Below, in pieces: positions 24,816 to 34,640 of a stretch of DNA of 59,180 bases. Numbering within the stretch: the stretch's first letter is position 1; each line of letters starts with the position of its first letter. The position numbers and the translations under genes are program-made. Source of the DNA: CAYNST01 sp964399955. Its GTDB lineage: Bacteria > Pseudomonadota > Gammaproteobacteria > Pseudomonadales > Cellvibrionaceae. A model generated the notes under the pieces. The model did no database searches, was not told where the DNA came from, and saw only the letters and a list, made by a program, of their open reading frames with translations. The stretch is from the NCBI GenBank assembly GCA_964399955.1, contig CAYNST010000008.1, positions 1 to 59,180 of the forward strand, read 5' to 3'.

Positions 24816-27800
24816 ATGACAAACTCTATGCTCAACAAAATCAACAGGATGCCTCTTCGCCTGCCTGCGAAGTACCTGGGCCGTGCGATGCTGACGCTGG
24901 TTGTATCCCTGACGGCGGCCGGGGTATGTCATGCGGCCCCTAAAGACCTGCAGGTGTCTGACTATCCGCTGGAGATCGGCATTGCGCCAGAGCCCAATGT
25001 GCTTATTATTGCAGATGACTCAGGCTCCATGGATTGGGAGATAGTGGTAGAGCAGGATTCCATGAGTAAACAAAACTCACTGGATGGCATAACCATCTCC
25101 GGAGATTTCTTTGCTTACGCCAACCTGTTTGGCTATCGCATCCCTTTCACGCTCAGCTATCCCTTTGATAACCTGCACATCCCGTCCGTTTGGGCGGGTC
25201 GGGTTGCGCCCACTTACAAGGCCGTAGTTGACAGGGGGCTGTTTTATTCGCATCGCAGTGCCATGCTTGGCATTTGGCGCGTGCGCAACCCGCAGTACAA
25301 CCTTATCTACTACAACCCTGAGGTTCGCTATGACCCGTGGATTGGTTACCCGCCATCCAATCCTGCTGATGCTCGGGTAGACCCTAACCTCAACAAGACG
25401 GTGATGCTGACTCGCAATCAGACGTCTTTGACGACCAACAATATAACAGTGATATTCCCGGACGGCCGATACGGTACCGACGACCAGGATATGGCACTTT
25501 ACCTGCCGTTTTATTACACCTGGCAGCCTTCCAGCGCCAATGACACTTACATAGATGCCAATGAATGCGGAGAGTTGGTTGAGATCAAGCCGGGTGCTGT
25601 GAGACGGGACTGCTACGGCAATTCCTTGGGCGGCAGCGTGTTTCCCATGCCCAAAAGCCCGGAGCGAACGGATTGCGCAGCCTTGACCACTTGTACGGCA
25701 GCAGAAGAGTTACAGAACTTTGCCAATTGGTTCACCTACTACCGTCGACGAGAGTTTGTGGCCACCGCAGCGCTGTCGAACGTGGTGTCTTCATTGACCG
25801 GAGTGCGCCTGGGATACATGACGCTTAACGGCGCGAGCTATCCTGCATCCGAAAGACCGCGTTACCCCATTACCAACAATACAAATCACGATGAATTGCT
25901 GAAGCACATCTTCAACACCCGAGCCAGTGAAGGCGGTACGCCGTTGCTGACGGCCCTGGACGACGCAGGCAAGTACTTCTCATGCCAATCCAACTCGGGC
26001 ATGGGCAATTTCAGCTGCCCTAGGACCTACAGCACGGCCCGGGAATGCCAGCGGAATTACACCTTGATGGTCACGGACGGTTTCTGGGACAGTATCAGCC
26101 ACTTGTGGACATCATCGCGAGTGACCACCTCGCTGCCGCAGCATGCCGACAATGATTCGGATACCAACTCGCCGTTCTCCGGTGGCGTTTTCGCCGACAA
26201 CAACCGGTCCGGGTCGTCAAGCAATCAATGGCTGACCCTGGCGGATGTGGCCATGTATTATTTCAAGACAGACCTGGACCCGGGTGCTGCCAATGAAGTG
26301 ATTCCTTCCAAACTTGAGAAGGCGCGCATGGCGGACCCGACCTATTTTGACCGAAACCCCACTATGCACCAGCATATGAACACCTTTACCGTCGGCTTCG
26401 GGATCTTCAACGACCCGGCCACAGCCGTAGGTAAAATGGACCCCACCGGCCTGTGGGTGCCGCCGCCAATGAACACCACGGTCAATTGGCCAAGGCTGAG
26501 AAGAGGCATTGAAGATACCAATAAACTCGAAGACCTGAAGCACGCGGCGTTCAACGGCCGGGGCCTGTTTGCTACCGCCACCGGTATCAAAAGTTTGGTG
26601 AACAATTTGCGTTATGCGTTCAGTACCATTCAGGAAGGTGTAGGTGCCGTTGCAGCGGCGAGCTTCAACTCCCAGGAGTTGTCCGAAGGCAGCGTTGTAT
26701 ACGCGGCTTCCTACGATACCAGCAATGGGTCCGGCGACCTGGTTGCCTATCGGGTGAACCCCGAGACAGGTGCCATCAGTACCGCCGCCAACAACGTGGT
26801 TTGGCGAGCCTCCAGCCGTCTGCAAGCAAAGATCAGTGAAAACTGCAACTCGCCAAGCGACACGCGAACCATTTTGAGCTACAGACGTGATGCCACGCCC
26901 CGTACCGGAGTTGCCTTATCGGCGGTGTCGAACCACCTCAGCGATGCGCAGGCGAAGTGGGTGAGGGGCCACAAGGCCCATGAAATATCTTCAGGCTGCA
27001 GCGGAGCGATCGGGCTTCGGGATCGTGAGCGTCCGCAAGGGTTGATTGGCGACATCGTCCATTCGCGTCCACTGTTTGTTGGCAAACCGTCATTCAAGCG
27101 CCGCGACGGAGCCGGTTACCCTTCCGGCGAAAAATCCTACAGCGCATTCCAGCAGCAGGTAAATGCTGCTGATCGCATGGACATGGTGATGGTGGGTGCC
27201 AATGACGGTCTGTTTCATGTCTTCAATGCTGCGAATGGCGATGAGGTCATGGCGTATGCTCCAAGCCGTCTGGTGCAAGGCGGGGAGAAAAACAGCAAGA
27301 TCGCCAGCCTGACGGACTCCACCTATAGCCACAAGTATTACGTGGATCTGTCACCGGCCGTGAACGATGTGTATATCAGGCCCCGTGCCGGTGGTGCGCG
27401 GGCGTGGAGTACCGTAGCGGTAGGTGGCTATCGGGCGGGGGGGCGCGGCTATTTTGCGCTGGATATGACCGACCCCGGCGCCTTCGCTTCCCAGTCTACC
27501 GGGGCGGCGCGAGTGATGTGGGAGTTTTCTGATCTGGACGACAAGGGGCTGGGGCTGACCTTCAGCCCGCCGCTGCTCACCCTCACCAACGAGCCTCATG
27601 AGGATCCTGCCGAGGGCAACAAATGGCGTGCACTGTTTGGCAATGGCTACAACAGTGACGATGGTATCGCTCGACTGTTCTTACTGGATATAGAAGGCGG
27701 CTACGGCGGTTGGACCAAAGACACCAACTACCTCACCATCAATGCCAGTGCCGCTCCCGCCAACAATGGCATCAAAAACGGTTTGGGCGTGCCGCGCGGT

Positions 27801-28673
27801 GTGGATGTGGATGAAAACGGCACGGTTGACTACGTATATGCGGGCGACCTGGAAGGTAACCTTTATCGCTTCGATCTGACCTCACCCACAGGCCAGTTCT
27901 TTGCGGTGCGGATATTCACCGCCAGCTCCAGTACCGGCAAGCGCCAACCCATTACCACTCAGCCCCTGGTCGTCAGGCACCCAGAGGACCCCGAGTCCTT
28001 CATTGTGGTATTTACCACCGGCAGTTGGATGACGCAAGAAGACGCCCGCTCCACGGATGTGCAATCCATTTACGCCATAAGCGACACGCCCAAACAGGGC
28101 ACCAACTCCACCGCCTACGGGCGCAGTTTGTTGCAGCCTCGGTGGATCAAAAACGTCAACGATGCCGGCATCACCCGGCGAGTCATAGTTGGGAATGAGC
28201 TGGCCTGGTCAAACACCGTCAAAGGCTGGTACATGGATCTCAGCGCCAGGGCGGTAGGCATATCGCCGACGGACGCAGCCTACGCAACATCCCCTGTCAT
28301 GCAGCCGGGCGAGAGGGCGGTACGCAACATGGTGATGCGCGGCGGGTACATCTTCGTCAACACGTTGTTTCCCAGTGCAGCCAGCAGTTGTTCTGCAGCA
28401 TTGGGCGGTTCCGTGATGACGTTCAATCCTGTATCCGGTCTTTTGGACAAGGCGATATTCGACTTCAATGGTGACGGGGTCTTTGACACGCTCGCGGGGG
28501 AACCTATTGCCGGTACAGTAACCGGGGCGAGTCTGTCTGACAGTGCAATGATTGGCGACCGCCTGGTATACCAGGAATCCAGCGCAGCCGGCGTGATCAC
28601 GCCGAGGAGCATCAAGACCAACACCAATCAGGAAACCATCAAGGGGCGACTGTCCTGGAAAGAACTGAAATAA
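24816..28673 (+). CDS. pilY1: Pilus tip-associated adhesin PilY1
   Basis: A protein of about 1285 residues, exported by a signal peptide ending CHAAP. The N-terminal part carries a von Willebrand A-like metal site (IADDSGSMDWE, DxSxS) and later TLMVTDGFWDS; the C-terminal half is the PilC/PilY1 beta-propeller with DMVMVGANDGLFHVFNAANG and calcium-loop-like DVDENGTVDYVYAGDLEGN and DFNGDGVFD. PilY1 sits at the pilus tip and controls pilus extension and adhesion. Start among 24816 and 24828 uncertain. Last gene of the operon, closed by the hairpin at 28681. Confidence 0.93.
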   Translation: MTNSMLNKINRMPLRLPAKYLGRAMLTLVVSLTAAGVCHAAPKDLQVSDYPLEIGIAPEPNVLIIADDSGSMDWEIVVEQDSMSKQNSLDGITISGDFFAYANLFGYRIPFTLSYPFDNLHIPSVWAGRVAPTYKAVVDRGLFYSHRSAMLGIWRVRNPQYNLIYYNPEVRYDPWIGYPPSNPADARVDPNLNKTVMLTRNQTSLTTNNITVIFPDGRYGTDDQDMALYLPFYYTWQPSSANDTYIDANECGELVEIKPGAVRRDCYGNSLGGSVFPMPKSPERTDCAALTTCTAAEELQNFANWFTYYRRREFVATAALSNVVSSLTGVRLGYMTLNGASYPASERPRYPITNNTNHDELLKHIFNTRASEGGTPLLTALDDAGKYFSCQSNSGMGNFSCPRTYSTARECQRNYTLMVTDGFWDSISHLWTSSRVTTSLPQHADNDSDTNSPFSGGVFADNNRSGSSSNQWLTLADVAMYYFKTDLDPGAANEVIPSKLEKARMADPTYFDRNPTMHQHMNTFTVGFGIFNDPATAVGKMDPTGLWVPPPMNTTVNWPRLRRGIEDTNKLEDLKHAAFNGRGLFATATGIKSLVNNLRYAFSTIQEGVGAVAAASFNSQELSEGSVVYAASYDTSNGSGDLVAYRVNPETGAISTAANNVVWRASSRLQAKISENCNSPSDTRTILSYRRDATPRTGVALSAVSNHLSDAQAKWVRGHKAHEISSGCSGAIGLRDRERPQGLIGDIVHSRPLFVGKPSFKRRDGAGYPSGEKSYSAFQQQVNAADRMDMVMVGANDGLFHVFNAANGDEVMAYAPSRLVQGGEKNSKIASLTDSTYSHKYYVDLSPAVNDVYIRPRAGGARAWSTVAVGGYRAGGRGYFALDMTDPGAFASQSTGAARVMWEFSDLDDKGLGLTFSPPLLTLTNEPHEDPAEGNKWRALFGNGYNSDDGIARLFLLDIEGGYGGWTKDTNYLTINASAAPANNGIKNGLGVPRGVDVDENGTVDYVYAGDLEGNLYRFDLTSPTGQFFAVRIFTASSSTGKRQPITTQPLVVRHPEDPESFIVVFTTGSWMTQEDARSTDVQSIYAISDTPKQGTNSTAYGRSLLQPRWIKNVNDAGITRRVIVGNELAWSNTVKGWYMDLSARAVGISPTDAAYATSPVMQPGERAVRNMVMRGGYIFVNTLFPSAASSCSAALGGSVMTFNPVSGLLDKAIFDFNGDGVFDTLAGEPIAGTVTGASLSDSAMIGDRLVYQESSAAGVITPRSIKTNTNQETIKGRLSWKELK

Positions 28674-28680
28674 ACCCGTA

Positions 28681-28711
28681 AGGGATGTGTGGGCTCTGCT
28701 CACACATCCCT
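28681..28711 (+). terminator. Hairpin ending the pilus operon
   Basis: AGGGATGTGTG (28681-28691) and CACACATCCCT (28701-28711) are perfect 11-base arms around a 9-base loop, 7 bases after the pilY1 stop. No T-run follows on either strand. Confidence 0.7.
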
Positions 28712-28774
28712 CATATAGCTGGCAGTGAGCTGTCACCACAAAACGCCAACGGCTTTACCCCTTCGCCCCCTTGT

Positions 28775-29611
28775 TCAGCCCGCCCTTGCAATTGCCCCCT
28801 TGCCTACCCCCTCAAACGCCTTGATCACAAATTTGTGGCCGGGCGACTCCTGGAGCAAACGGTCGGCAATGTGTTGCGCAATGTGCTCTACAGTGGTGTC
28901 GGTTGGCATCAGGTGGCAGTGACGGCGGGGGATTTGTAGTTGAAAGTCGCCTTGCTGCGCGCGGTAGGCGAAGGTCAAGGTATCCGGGGTCTCGTCGACA
29001 ATATCCTCTTCTGTGCCCAGGTAAATGTCCCGCCAGCGCTCGGCCCACGCGTGCATGGCCGCCTTGTCGAGCTGCCCGTCCTTCCAGATCAGGATGCGCG
29101 ACCGGTGGCCATGGGCAATGCGTTGGCAGTTGCCCAAGTGCTTCTTGAGGCCGTGGCTGTAGTGGTAGTAGGGCCCGTCAATATCTTCTGCGGCAAAGTC
29201 TAAGACAATCTGCTGCACGCCGGTGCCAAAGTCTCCCTTTAGCTGCTGAATGCACCAGCCTGACACCGTCTCCGGCGAAATGCGCGGCGCGTCAATCAGT
29301 GCAAAGGCCTGGGCCGGGCCGCAACAGGTGATTTGCTGGCCGGGGCTGTTCAAGCGGATGGTTGACTGCCCAGGACCGCCTTCAACGCTTATGTGGGGGT
29401 GGGCGGTGGGGACCAGCAGAGTGTGGTCCAGTGTGTCGTCCAGCCAGTTGCGCATGTGCTTTTTTACGTGGCCAAAGTCGCACACCATCCCCTGTTCGTC
29501 CAACTCGCCGCCCAGTTCCAGGCTGGCAAGCCAGGTTTCACCTACCACGCCGCGGTCCGGGCACAAATAGCTGAAGTCTACGTTGGTCAGGTTATCAACA
29601 AACAAGCGCAT
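28775..29611 (-). CDS. Two-domain 6-carboxytetrahydropterin synthase (QueD)-like protein
   Basis: A 278-residue member of the 6-pyruvoyl-tetrahydropterin synthase family in which the fold is duplicated. N-terminal: VDNLTNVDFSYLCPDRGVVG, MVCDFGHVKKHMRNWLDDTL, LDHTLLVP. C-terminal: YYHYSHGLKKHLGNCQRIAH followed by GHRSRI, giving the Cys and His ligands of the catalytic zinc site, and KFVIKAFEG. QueD proper is about 120 residues; this longer form is common in Pseudomonas and relatives and its true reaction is not settled. ATG at 29611 begins the conserved part; an open frame extends further upstream. No preQ1 riboswitch seen. Confidence 0.85.
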   Translation of the reverse strand: MRLFVDNLTNVDFSYLCPDRGVVGETWLASLELGGELDEQGMVCDFGHVKKHMRNWLDDTLDHTLLVPTAHPHISVEGGPGQSTIRLNSPGQQITCCGPAQAFALIDAPRISPETVSGWCIQQLKGDFGTGVQQIVLDFAAEDIDGPYYHYSHGLKKHLGNCQRIAHGHRSRILIWKDGQLDKAAMHAWAERWRDIYLGTEEDIVDETPDTLTFAYRAQQGDFQLQIPRRHCHLMPTDTTVEHIAQHIADRLLQESPGHKFVIKAFEGVGKGAIARAG

Positions 29612-29722
29612 ATTGGAGCAAAGCCTTCGTAAAGAAGCGAACGGAAATCTGACGTAAAGGCCAATGGCCTGCATCACACCCGGCAGGTTAAAGCTAAAGT
29701 GACCCGCTAGAAAGAGGAATGC

Positions 29723-30037
29723 ATGATTAAAATTTGTTTTTATGTGCCGGAAAGCCATCTGACAGAGGTGAAGCAGGCAATGTTTGACGCCGGCGCCGGC
29801 AAAATTGGCGACTACGACCACTGCGCCTGGCAGACCCTGGGCACCGGCCAGTTCCGGCCGCAGCCGGGCAGCAACCCGCACATTGGGGAGCAGAACCAAC
29901 TGACGACGGTGGCGGAGTATCAGGTGGAAATGGTATGCAATGAGGAGCATCTACAGGCGGTGGTCGATGCGCTGCGCCGCGCGCACCCCTACGAGGAGCC
30001 TGCCTATGCCGCCTGGCCGGTCATGCTGGGGTATTAA
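29723..30037 (+). CDS. NIF3/YqfO-like small domain protein
   Basis: A 104-residue stand-alone version of the YqfO insert domain (CutA-like fold): KICFYVPESHLTEVKQAMFD, GAGKIGDYDHCAWQTLGTGQF, RPQPGSNPHIGE and AHPYEEPAYAAWP are its hallmarks. Function unknown. ATG with AGAGGAA at 29711-29717. It is divergent from the QueD-like gene and is followed by about 150 bases with part of a dispersed repeat. Confidence 0.88.
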   Translation: MIKICFYVPESHLTEVKQAMFDAGAGKIGDYDHCAWQTLGTGQFRPQPGSNPHIGEQNQLTTVAEYQVEMVCNEEHLQAVVDALRRAHPYEEPAYAAWPVMLGY

Positions 30038-30040
30038 CCA

Positions 30041-30058
30041 TTCAACTTGCGCCCGGAT
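30041..30058 (+). repeat. Copy of the left half of the 11121 palindrome
   Basis: TTCAACTTGCGCCCGGAT differs from TTCAGCTTGCGCCCGGAT (11121-11138) at one position. Both lie within 60 bases of a stop codon. The second arm of the palindrome is not kept here. Confidence 0.4.
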
Positions 30059-30190
30059 CTACCCATAGCCGCACAAAACCGGGGCGGCCAGGCACTTCAT
30101 CCCGTGGCTGTGCAGGTTGCGTCACAGCGCGGGGCGAAAATCGGTTTTTGAAGGGGCAATATTTGGCTCTGCCATGCCCCAATGTGGCGG

Positions 30191-30556
30191 TCATCTGTCC
30201 CGCCGGGAAGCGTCCTGGTAGCTAGCGGTCGCCGGGAAGCGGATAATCTTGGCGCTCTCGTCAGCGGTGTTTGACCTTTGCCGGCCTCCCAAACGGGCAC
30301 GGTGCAAGGCACTGTTCAGCTCGTCCAGTGAGTTCAACATCATTTTGGATATGGCCAGGCAGGAGCCCATGGGCGATTTGTGCATGCTGCGCTGGCAGTC
30401 TATCTGAAACTGTAAGCCGCGCAGCCTGCGCTGCAGGTGAACCGGCGCCCGGGCAATCAGCGCTTCTACTTCCTGTTGGCGAATGGCCTCCAGCTGGTCA
30501 GGGTTGTGCCGGGCAATTTCCAGCAGTTGATCAAATGACGGCAAGCCGTTGCTCAT
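30191..30556 (-). CDS. DUF3135 domain protein
   Basis: A 121-residue cytoplasmic protein of the uncharacterised DUF3135 family, recognised by LPSFDQLLEIARHNPDQLEA, EALIARAPVHLQRRLRGLQF and IDCQRSM. The family occurs in gammaproteobacteria and has no known role. AGGTG precedes the ATG. The C-terminal 30 residues are polar and unconserved. Downstream of the CNNM gene on the same strand, 198 bases apart. Confidence 0.8.
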   Translation of the reverse strand: MSNGLPSFDQLLEIARHNPDQLEAIRQQEVEALIARAPVHLQRRLRGLQFQIDCQRSMHKSPMGSCLAISKMMLNSLDELNSALHRARLGGRQRSNTADESAKIIRFPATASYQDASRRDR

Positions 30557-30754
30557 GATGCACCTATATCCGGATAGCCATGCGTCCGTTATTGACTTGA
30601 CAGAAAATCATGCTAACAAACTTCAATCGGCTATGGTAAGGCAGGCACCTAGACAACTTTGCTATAAACAGCCGGGGTCGCGGTTGGCGCCCAAAGCATT
30701 ATTCAAATCTGTGATGCGGTCCGCTGGCTGGGAGCAGACCCTTGGGTGGGCAGG

Positions 30755-32032
30755 TCAGGGGCCGTTCATGTCCCGCACTTTGACCGCCAGTATGCGAGTG
30801 TCTGCCACTTCACTGACTTCAAACCGGTATTGGTCCAGGTCAAACCCGCACAGCGCGTCGGGGATGTTCTCCAGGTACTCAACAATGATGCCGTTGATGG
30901 TTTTGGGACCGTCGGTGGGCAACTTCCAGCCCAGATAGCGGTTGATATCGCGCACCGAGGCCGATGCATCAATCAAATACCAGTTTTCATCCAGCAGTTG
31001 TACTACCGAGTCCTGTTCTTCGGCCACATCGGTGCTGAAGTCGCCTACTATTTCCTCCAGCAGGTCAATCAGGGTGACTATGCCCTGCACATCGCCATAC
31101 TCGTCCACCACAATGCCGTAGCGGCGTTTCTCTTTCTGGAAGTTGGACAGTTGGATGTGCAGCGGCGTGGTCTCGGGCACAAAGTAGGGGGTGTACATCT
31201 GCTTGCGGATGGACTCGTGGGTGATGCTGCTGTCGTCCCCCTCAATGAAGCGGGCGGCATTGCGCAAATGCAAAACACCCACCACGTGGTTGATGTCTCC
31301 TTCGTATACCGGCAGGCGGGTGTACTCGGTGGTGCGGATGAGCTGAAGTATCTCCGCCATGTCATCTTCTAGATCAATGCCAATCACTTCGTTGCGCGGC
31401 ACCATGATGTCTTCCACCGTGACCTTTTCCAGGTCCAGCACATTCAGCAGCATGCCCTGGTGCTGATCGGGGATCAGGTCGCCCGCTTCATCCACCACCG
31501 TGCGCAGTTCATCGGGGTCCAGGGAGTCGGTCAGCCCGGCCTTGGCGTTGGCGTCAATGCCCAGCAGGCGCAAGAGCAGAGAAGATACGCCATTGACCAA
31601 CGCTACCACCGGGTAAAGCACCCACAGCAATGGCTTGAGAATTAAGGAGGCGGGAAAGGCAATGCGCTCGGGGTTGGTGGCGGCCAGGGTTTTGGGTGTG
31701 ACCTCGGCAAAGATCAGCAATACCAGCGTCAGCAGTACGGTGGCCACGGCAATGCCCGCTTCACCGTATAGCCGGACACCAATCACCGTCACAATGGCGG
31801 TAGCCCATACGTTGACCAGATTGTTGCCAATCAGAATGACACCAATCAGCCGGTCGGGGCGGCGTAACAGCTCGGCCGCTCTCACCGCACCCCGGTGCTT
31901 TTTCTTCACCAGGTGGCGCAGCCGGTAACGGTTCAGCGACATCATGCCGGTTTCGGAGCTTGAGAAAAACGCCGATAGGAAAATCAGGACGATAAGCGCT
32001 ATAAAAAGCACGTCCAGCGATATCTCGTCCAA
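30755..32032 (-). CDS. CNNM/CBS/CorC_HlyC-domain inner-membrane protein
   Basis: A 425-residue protein with an N-terminal CNNM (DUF21) membrane domain of about 200 residues (FFSSSETGMMSLNRYRLRHL, GVILIGNNLVNVWATAIV, FAEVTPKTLAATNPE), two CBS domains (EDIMVPRNEVIGIDLEDDM; YGIVVDEYGDVQGIVTLIDL) and a CorC_HlyC domain at the end. The family is linked to magnesium/cobalt efflux. TTG at 32032 with AAAGG 10 bases upstream gives the normal length; an upstream TTG at 32086 adds an unconserved 18 residues. Lies between a DUF3135 gene and the CcsA-like gene on the same strand. Confidence 0.88.
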   Translation of the reverse strand: MDEISLDVLFIALIVLIFLSAFFSSSETGMMSLNRYRLRHLVKKKHRGAVRAAELLRRPDRLIGVILIGNNLVNVWATAIVTVIGVRLYGEAGIAVATVLLTLVLLIFAEVTPKTLAATNPERIAFPASLILKPLLWVLYPVVALVNGVSSLLLRLLGIDANAKAGLTDSLDPDELRTVVDEAGDLIPDQHQGMLLNVLDLEKVTVEDIMVPRNEVIGIDLEDDMAEILQLIRTTEYTRLPVYEGDINHVVGVLHLRNAARFIEGDDSSITHESIRKQMYTPYFVPETTPLHIQLSNFQKEKRRYGIVVDEYGDVQGIVTLIDLLEEIVGDFSTDVAEEQDSVVQLLDENWYLIDASASVRDINRYLGWKLPTDGPKTINGIIVEYLENIPDALCGFDLDQYRFEVSEVADTRILAVKVRDMNGP

Positions 32033-32147
32033 CGAGCTGATGCCTTTATGGAAAGTGGAGGGTAATCTTGACGCACTTTGCCGCAAGCTTCAACCCTGCG
32101 GCCGATCACCGCGTGGCGATGCCGGACGTCTGTGACCCATGCCCGGA

Positions 32148-32948
32148 TCAGCGGATACCCAGCACCAGCTCTAGCACCACCTTGGAGCCCATGTAGGCCA
32201 GCAACAGAAAGGCAAAACCGGACAGCGTCCAGCGGATGGCGGCGTTGCCGCGCCAGCCCAGCGCGTAACGCCCCCAGAGTAGCACCGCATAAATCATCCA
32301 GGCGATGACGGTAAAAGTGATCTTGTGGTGCAGGTGCTGCCCCGCCAGGTCGTCCACCTGAAACGATCCGGTGATAATGACCAGGGTCAGCAGTATTTGG
32401 CCGGTCCAGAGCATCTCAAACAGCAGGGTTTCCATGGTCTGTAGCGGCGGTAGCAATCGCAGCAGGCCACCCGGGTGCCGGTGGCGCAGATTGTAATTCT
32501 GATAGGCCAGCACCAAGGCCTGCAATGTGGCAATGATCATGACGCTGTAGGCGAGAATGGAAAGCAGAATATGGCCTGCGGTACCCCAGGTTAGGCCAGC
32601 AATAGGTTCTACTGTACGGGAATCTCCATACAGGCTGGCCAGCAGCGCCAGCACGGTAAGGGGCAGGGTGATCAAAAACAGATTGTGCAGTGGTTTGCGC
32701 AAGCTGCTGGCCAAAATCAGGAAGTTGCTGGCCCAAAAAAACAGCGACACAATCTTGAATAAAGCCAACTGATAGCCCGCCGGCACAACAATTTGTTGAT
32801 AGATGCCGGCCGCGTGCATCAGCAGCCCGGCGGCCAGCAGCCAGGGTAAGTAGGCGGACGGCTGCGGCAGCCTGCGAGAGGCTGCGCGCATCAACAGGCC
32901 CCAGGCGATGCAGTAAAATAGAATGGCAGCTGTAATCGGCATTATCAT
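32148..32948 (-). CDS. ypjD: CcsA/YpjD-type cytochrome c assembly membrane protein
   Basis: A 266-residue protein with about eight hydrophobic segments. It has the CcsA-like core GLTWGTAGHILLSILAYSVM, HHKITFTVIAWMIYAVLLWG and RYALGWRGNAAIRW. The gene lies directly divergent from ffh, the standard place of ypjD in gammaproteobacteria. Role as a haem-handling or assembly factor is suspected from the family only. ATG at 32948 or 32942. Confidence 0.87.
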   Translation of the reverse strand: MIMPITAAILFYCIAWGLLMRAASRRLPQPSAYLPWLLAAGLLMHAAGIYQQIVVPAGYQLALFKIVSLFFWASNFLILASSLRKPLHNLFLITLPLTVLALLASLYGDSRTVEPIAGLTWGTAGHILLSILAYSVMIIATLQALVLAYQNYNLRHRHPGGLLRLLPPLQTMETLLFEMLWTGQILLTLVIITGSFQVDDLAGQHLHHKITFTVIAWMIYAVLLWGRYALGWRGNAAIRWTLSGFAFLLLAYMGSKVVLELVLGIR

Positions 32949-33267
32949 GAACCGGAGGGTGACTGTTTCAAGGGTTGTACGCTGTTGAGTGGATCAGGCG
33001 CGCAGGCGGGTTTGGCAACCGTGAGGTGGTGCATACCTTCTCCGTGCTGGTACCTCTCAAGCTAGTTAGTGCGCATTTATAGGGCATAGTTCGACGCGCT
33101 AGCAATAGTGCCGCCCCAAGCACCTGCTCTGCTTGTCTAGAGTAGTGTCAATAGCGCAAGTTTGGCAAGTCTGCACCGCAGGCACAATCCACGGTCGTTT
33201 TTCGCCAGAGTTGCCGATATACTGCGCGCATTCCCGTAACCCAGCACACTGGCACGAATATACGCTT
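32949..33267. promoter_or_regulatory. Divergent ypjD-ffh intergenic region
   Basis: 319 bases without a gene. TATACT at 33218-33223 is a good -10 candidate for ffh, 44 bases from its ATG, but no clear -35 lies at the right distance. Confidence 0.3.
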
Positions 33268-34638
33268 ATGTTTGAAAGTTTATCCGATCGCCTCAATCGG
33301 TCGCTGCGCAAAATCACTGGCAAGGCGCGACTGAACCACGACAACATACAGGATACGCTCAGAGAAGTGCGCAAGGCGCTGCTTGAAGCGGATGTGGCCC
33401 TGCCTGTGGTCAAGGATTTCATCAGCGAGGTGCGCAAACGCGCGCTGGGGCAGGAAGTATCGCGGGCCCTTAATCCCGGCCAGCAATTCCTGAAAATTGT
33501 GGAAGATGAGCTGACCCGCGTTATGGGTGAGGCCAACGAGCGCCTTGCGCTGGGTAACCACCCGCCCGCAGTGGTGCTGATGGCCGGCCTGCAGGGTGCC
33601 GGTAAGACCACCTCGGTGGCCAAGCTTGCACGGTTTCTTCGCGAAAAAGAGAAGAAAAAAGTACTGGTGGTCAGTGCCGACGTTTACCGCCCGGCTGCCA
33701 TCAAGCAGCTGGAGACCCTGGCCGCCGAAGTGGCCGTGGAGTTCTACCCCTCGGACGCAGCGCAGAACCCGGTTGACATTGCCAACAACGCCATCGCCCA
33801 TGCGCGCAAGATCCACGCGGATGTGGTCATTGTGGATACCGCCGGTCGCTTGCACATTGATGAAGAATTGATGGGCGAGATCAAGGCCCTGCATGCGGCA
33901 GTCAAACCCGTTGAAACCCTGTTCGTGGTGGACGCCATGACGGGTCAGGACGCGGTGAACACGGCCAAGGCGTTTGATGAAGCCCTGCCGCTGACCGGGG
34001 TCATTCTGACCAAAACCGACGGCGATGCGCGCGGCGGTGCAGCCTTGTCGGTACGCCATATCACCGGCAAACCCATCAAGTTTTTGGGGGTGGGCGAGAA
34101 GACCGAAGCGCTGGAGGCCTTCCACCCGAACCGCATGGCGTCTCGCATTCTGGGTATGGGCGACGTCATGTCGCTGATTGAAGAGGCCGAGCACAAGCTG
34201 GACCGGGCCAAGGCGGAGAAGCTGGTCCGCAAGGTCAAGAAGGGCAAGGGCTTTGACCTGGAAGACCTGCGCGATCAGCTTGGGCAGATGAAAAGCTTGG
34301 GCGGCATGGGCAAGGTGCTGGAAAAGTTGCCCGGCATGGGCAATATGTCGCAAATGGCCGAGCAGGCTGATGTGACCAAGCAGTTTGGTCGCATGGAGGC
34401 CTTGATCAACTCCATGACGCCGGCGGAGCGGCGCAACCCGGATATCCTCAACGGGTCGCGCAAACGCCGCGTGGTGCAGGGCGCGGGGGTTGATATCCAG
34501 GATCTTAACCGTCTGCTGAAGCAGCACAAGCAGATGGGCAAGATGATGAAGAAGTTCAAAGGCGACGGCATCAACAAGATGATGCGCGGCCTGCCCAACC
34601 AGCCCGGCGGAGGTTTGCCGCCAGGCTTTGGCCGCTAA
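33268..34638 (+). CDS. ffh: Signal recognition particle protein Ffh
   Basis: The 54-kDa GTPase subunit of the signal recognition particle, binding signal sequences and 4.5S RNA to target nascent membrane proteins. 456 residues: N domain (MFESLSDRLNRSLRKITGKA), G domain with GLQGAGKTTSVAKLA, DTAGRLHIDEELM and TKTDGDARGGAALS, and methionine-rich M domain (GMGKVLEKLPGMGNMSQMAE and GKMMKKFKGDGINKMMRG). ATG at 33268 chosen from conservation; an open frame continues upstream. A very stable hairpin follows 2 bases after the stop. Confidence 0.97.
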   Translation: MFESLSDRLNRSLRKITGKARLNHDNIQDTLREVRKALLEADVALPVVKDFISEVRKRALGQEVSRALNPGQQFLKIVEDELTRVMGEANERLALGNHPPAVVLMAGLQGAGKTTSVAKLARFLREKEKKKVLVVSADVYRPAAIKQLETLAAEVAVEFYPSDAAQNPVDIANNAIAHARKIHADVVIVDTAGRLHIDEELMGEIKALHAAVKPVETLFVVDAMTGQDAVNTAKAFDEALPLTGVILTKTDGDARGGAALSVRHITGKPIKFLGVGEKTEALEAFHPNRMASRILGMGDVMSLIEEAEHKLDRAKAEKLVRKVKKGKGFDLEDLRDQLGQMKSLGGMGKVLEKLPGMGNMSQMAEQADVTKQFGRMEALINSMTPAERRNPDILNGSRKRRVVQGAGVDIQDLNRLLKQHKQMGKMMKKFKGDGINKMMRGLPNQPGGGLPPGFGR

Positions 34639-34640
34639 GG

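Noticed and set aside
29612..29722. preQ1 riboswitch upstream of the QueD-like gene
   Set aside because: The short leader shows no stem-loop with an A-rich tail of that class.
33280..34527. 415-codon frame antisense to ffh
   Set aside because: It is the mirror of a conserved GC-rich gene; composition (many His, Gln, Leu) is that of a shadow frame.
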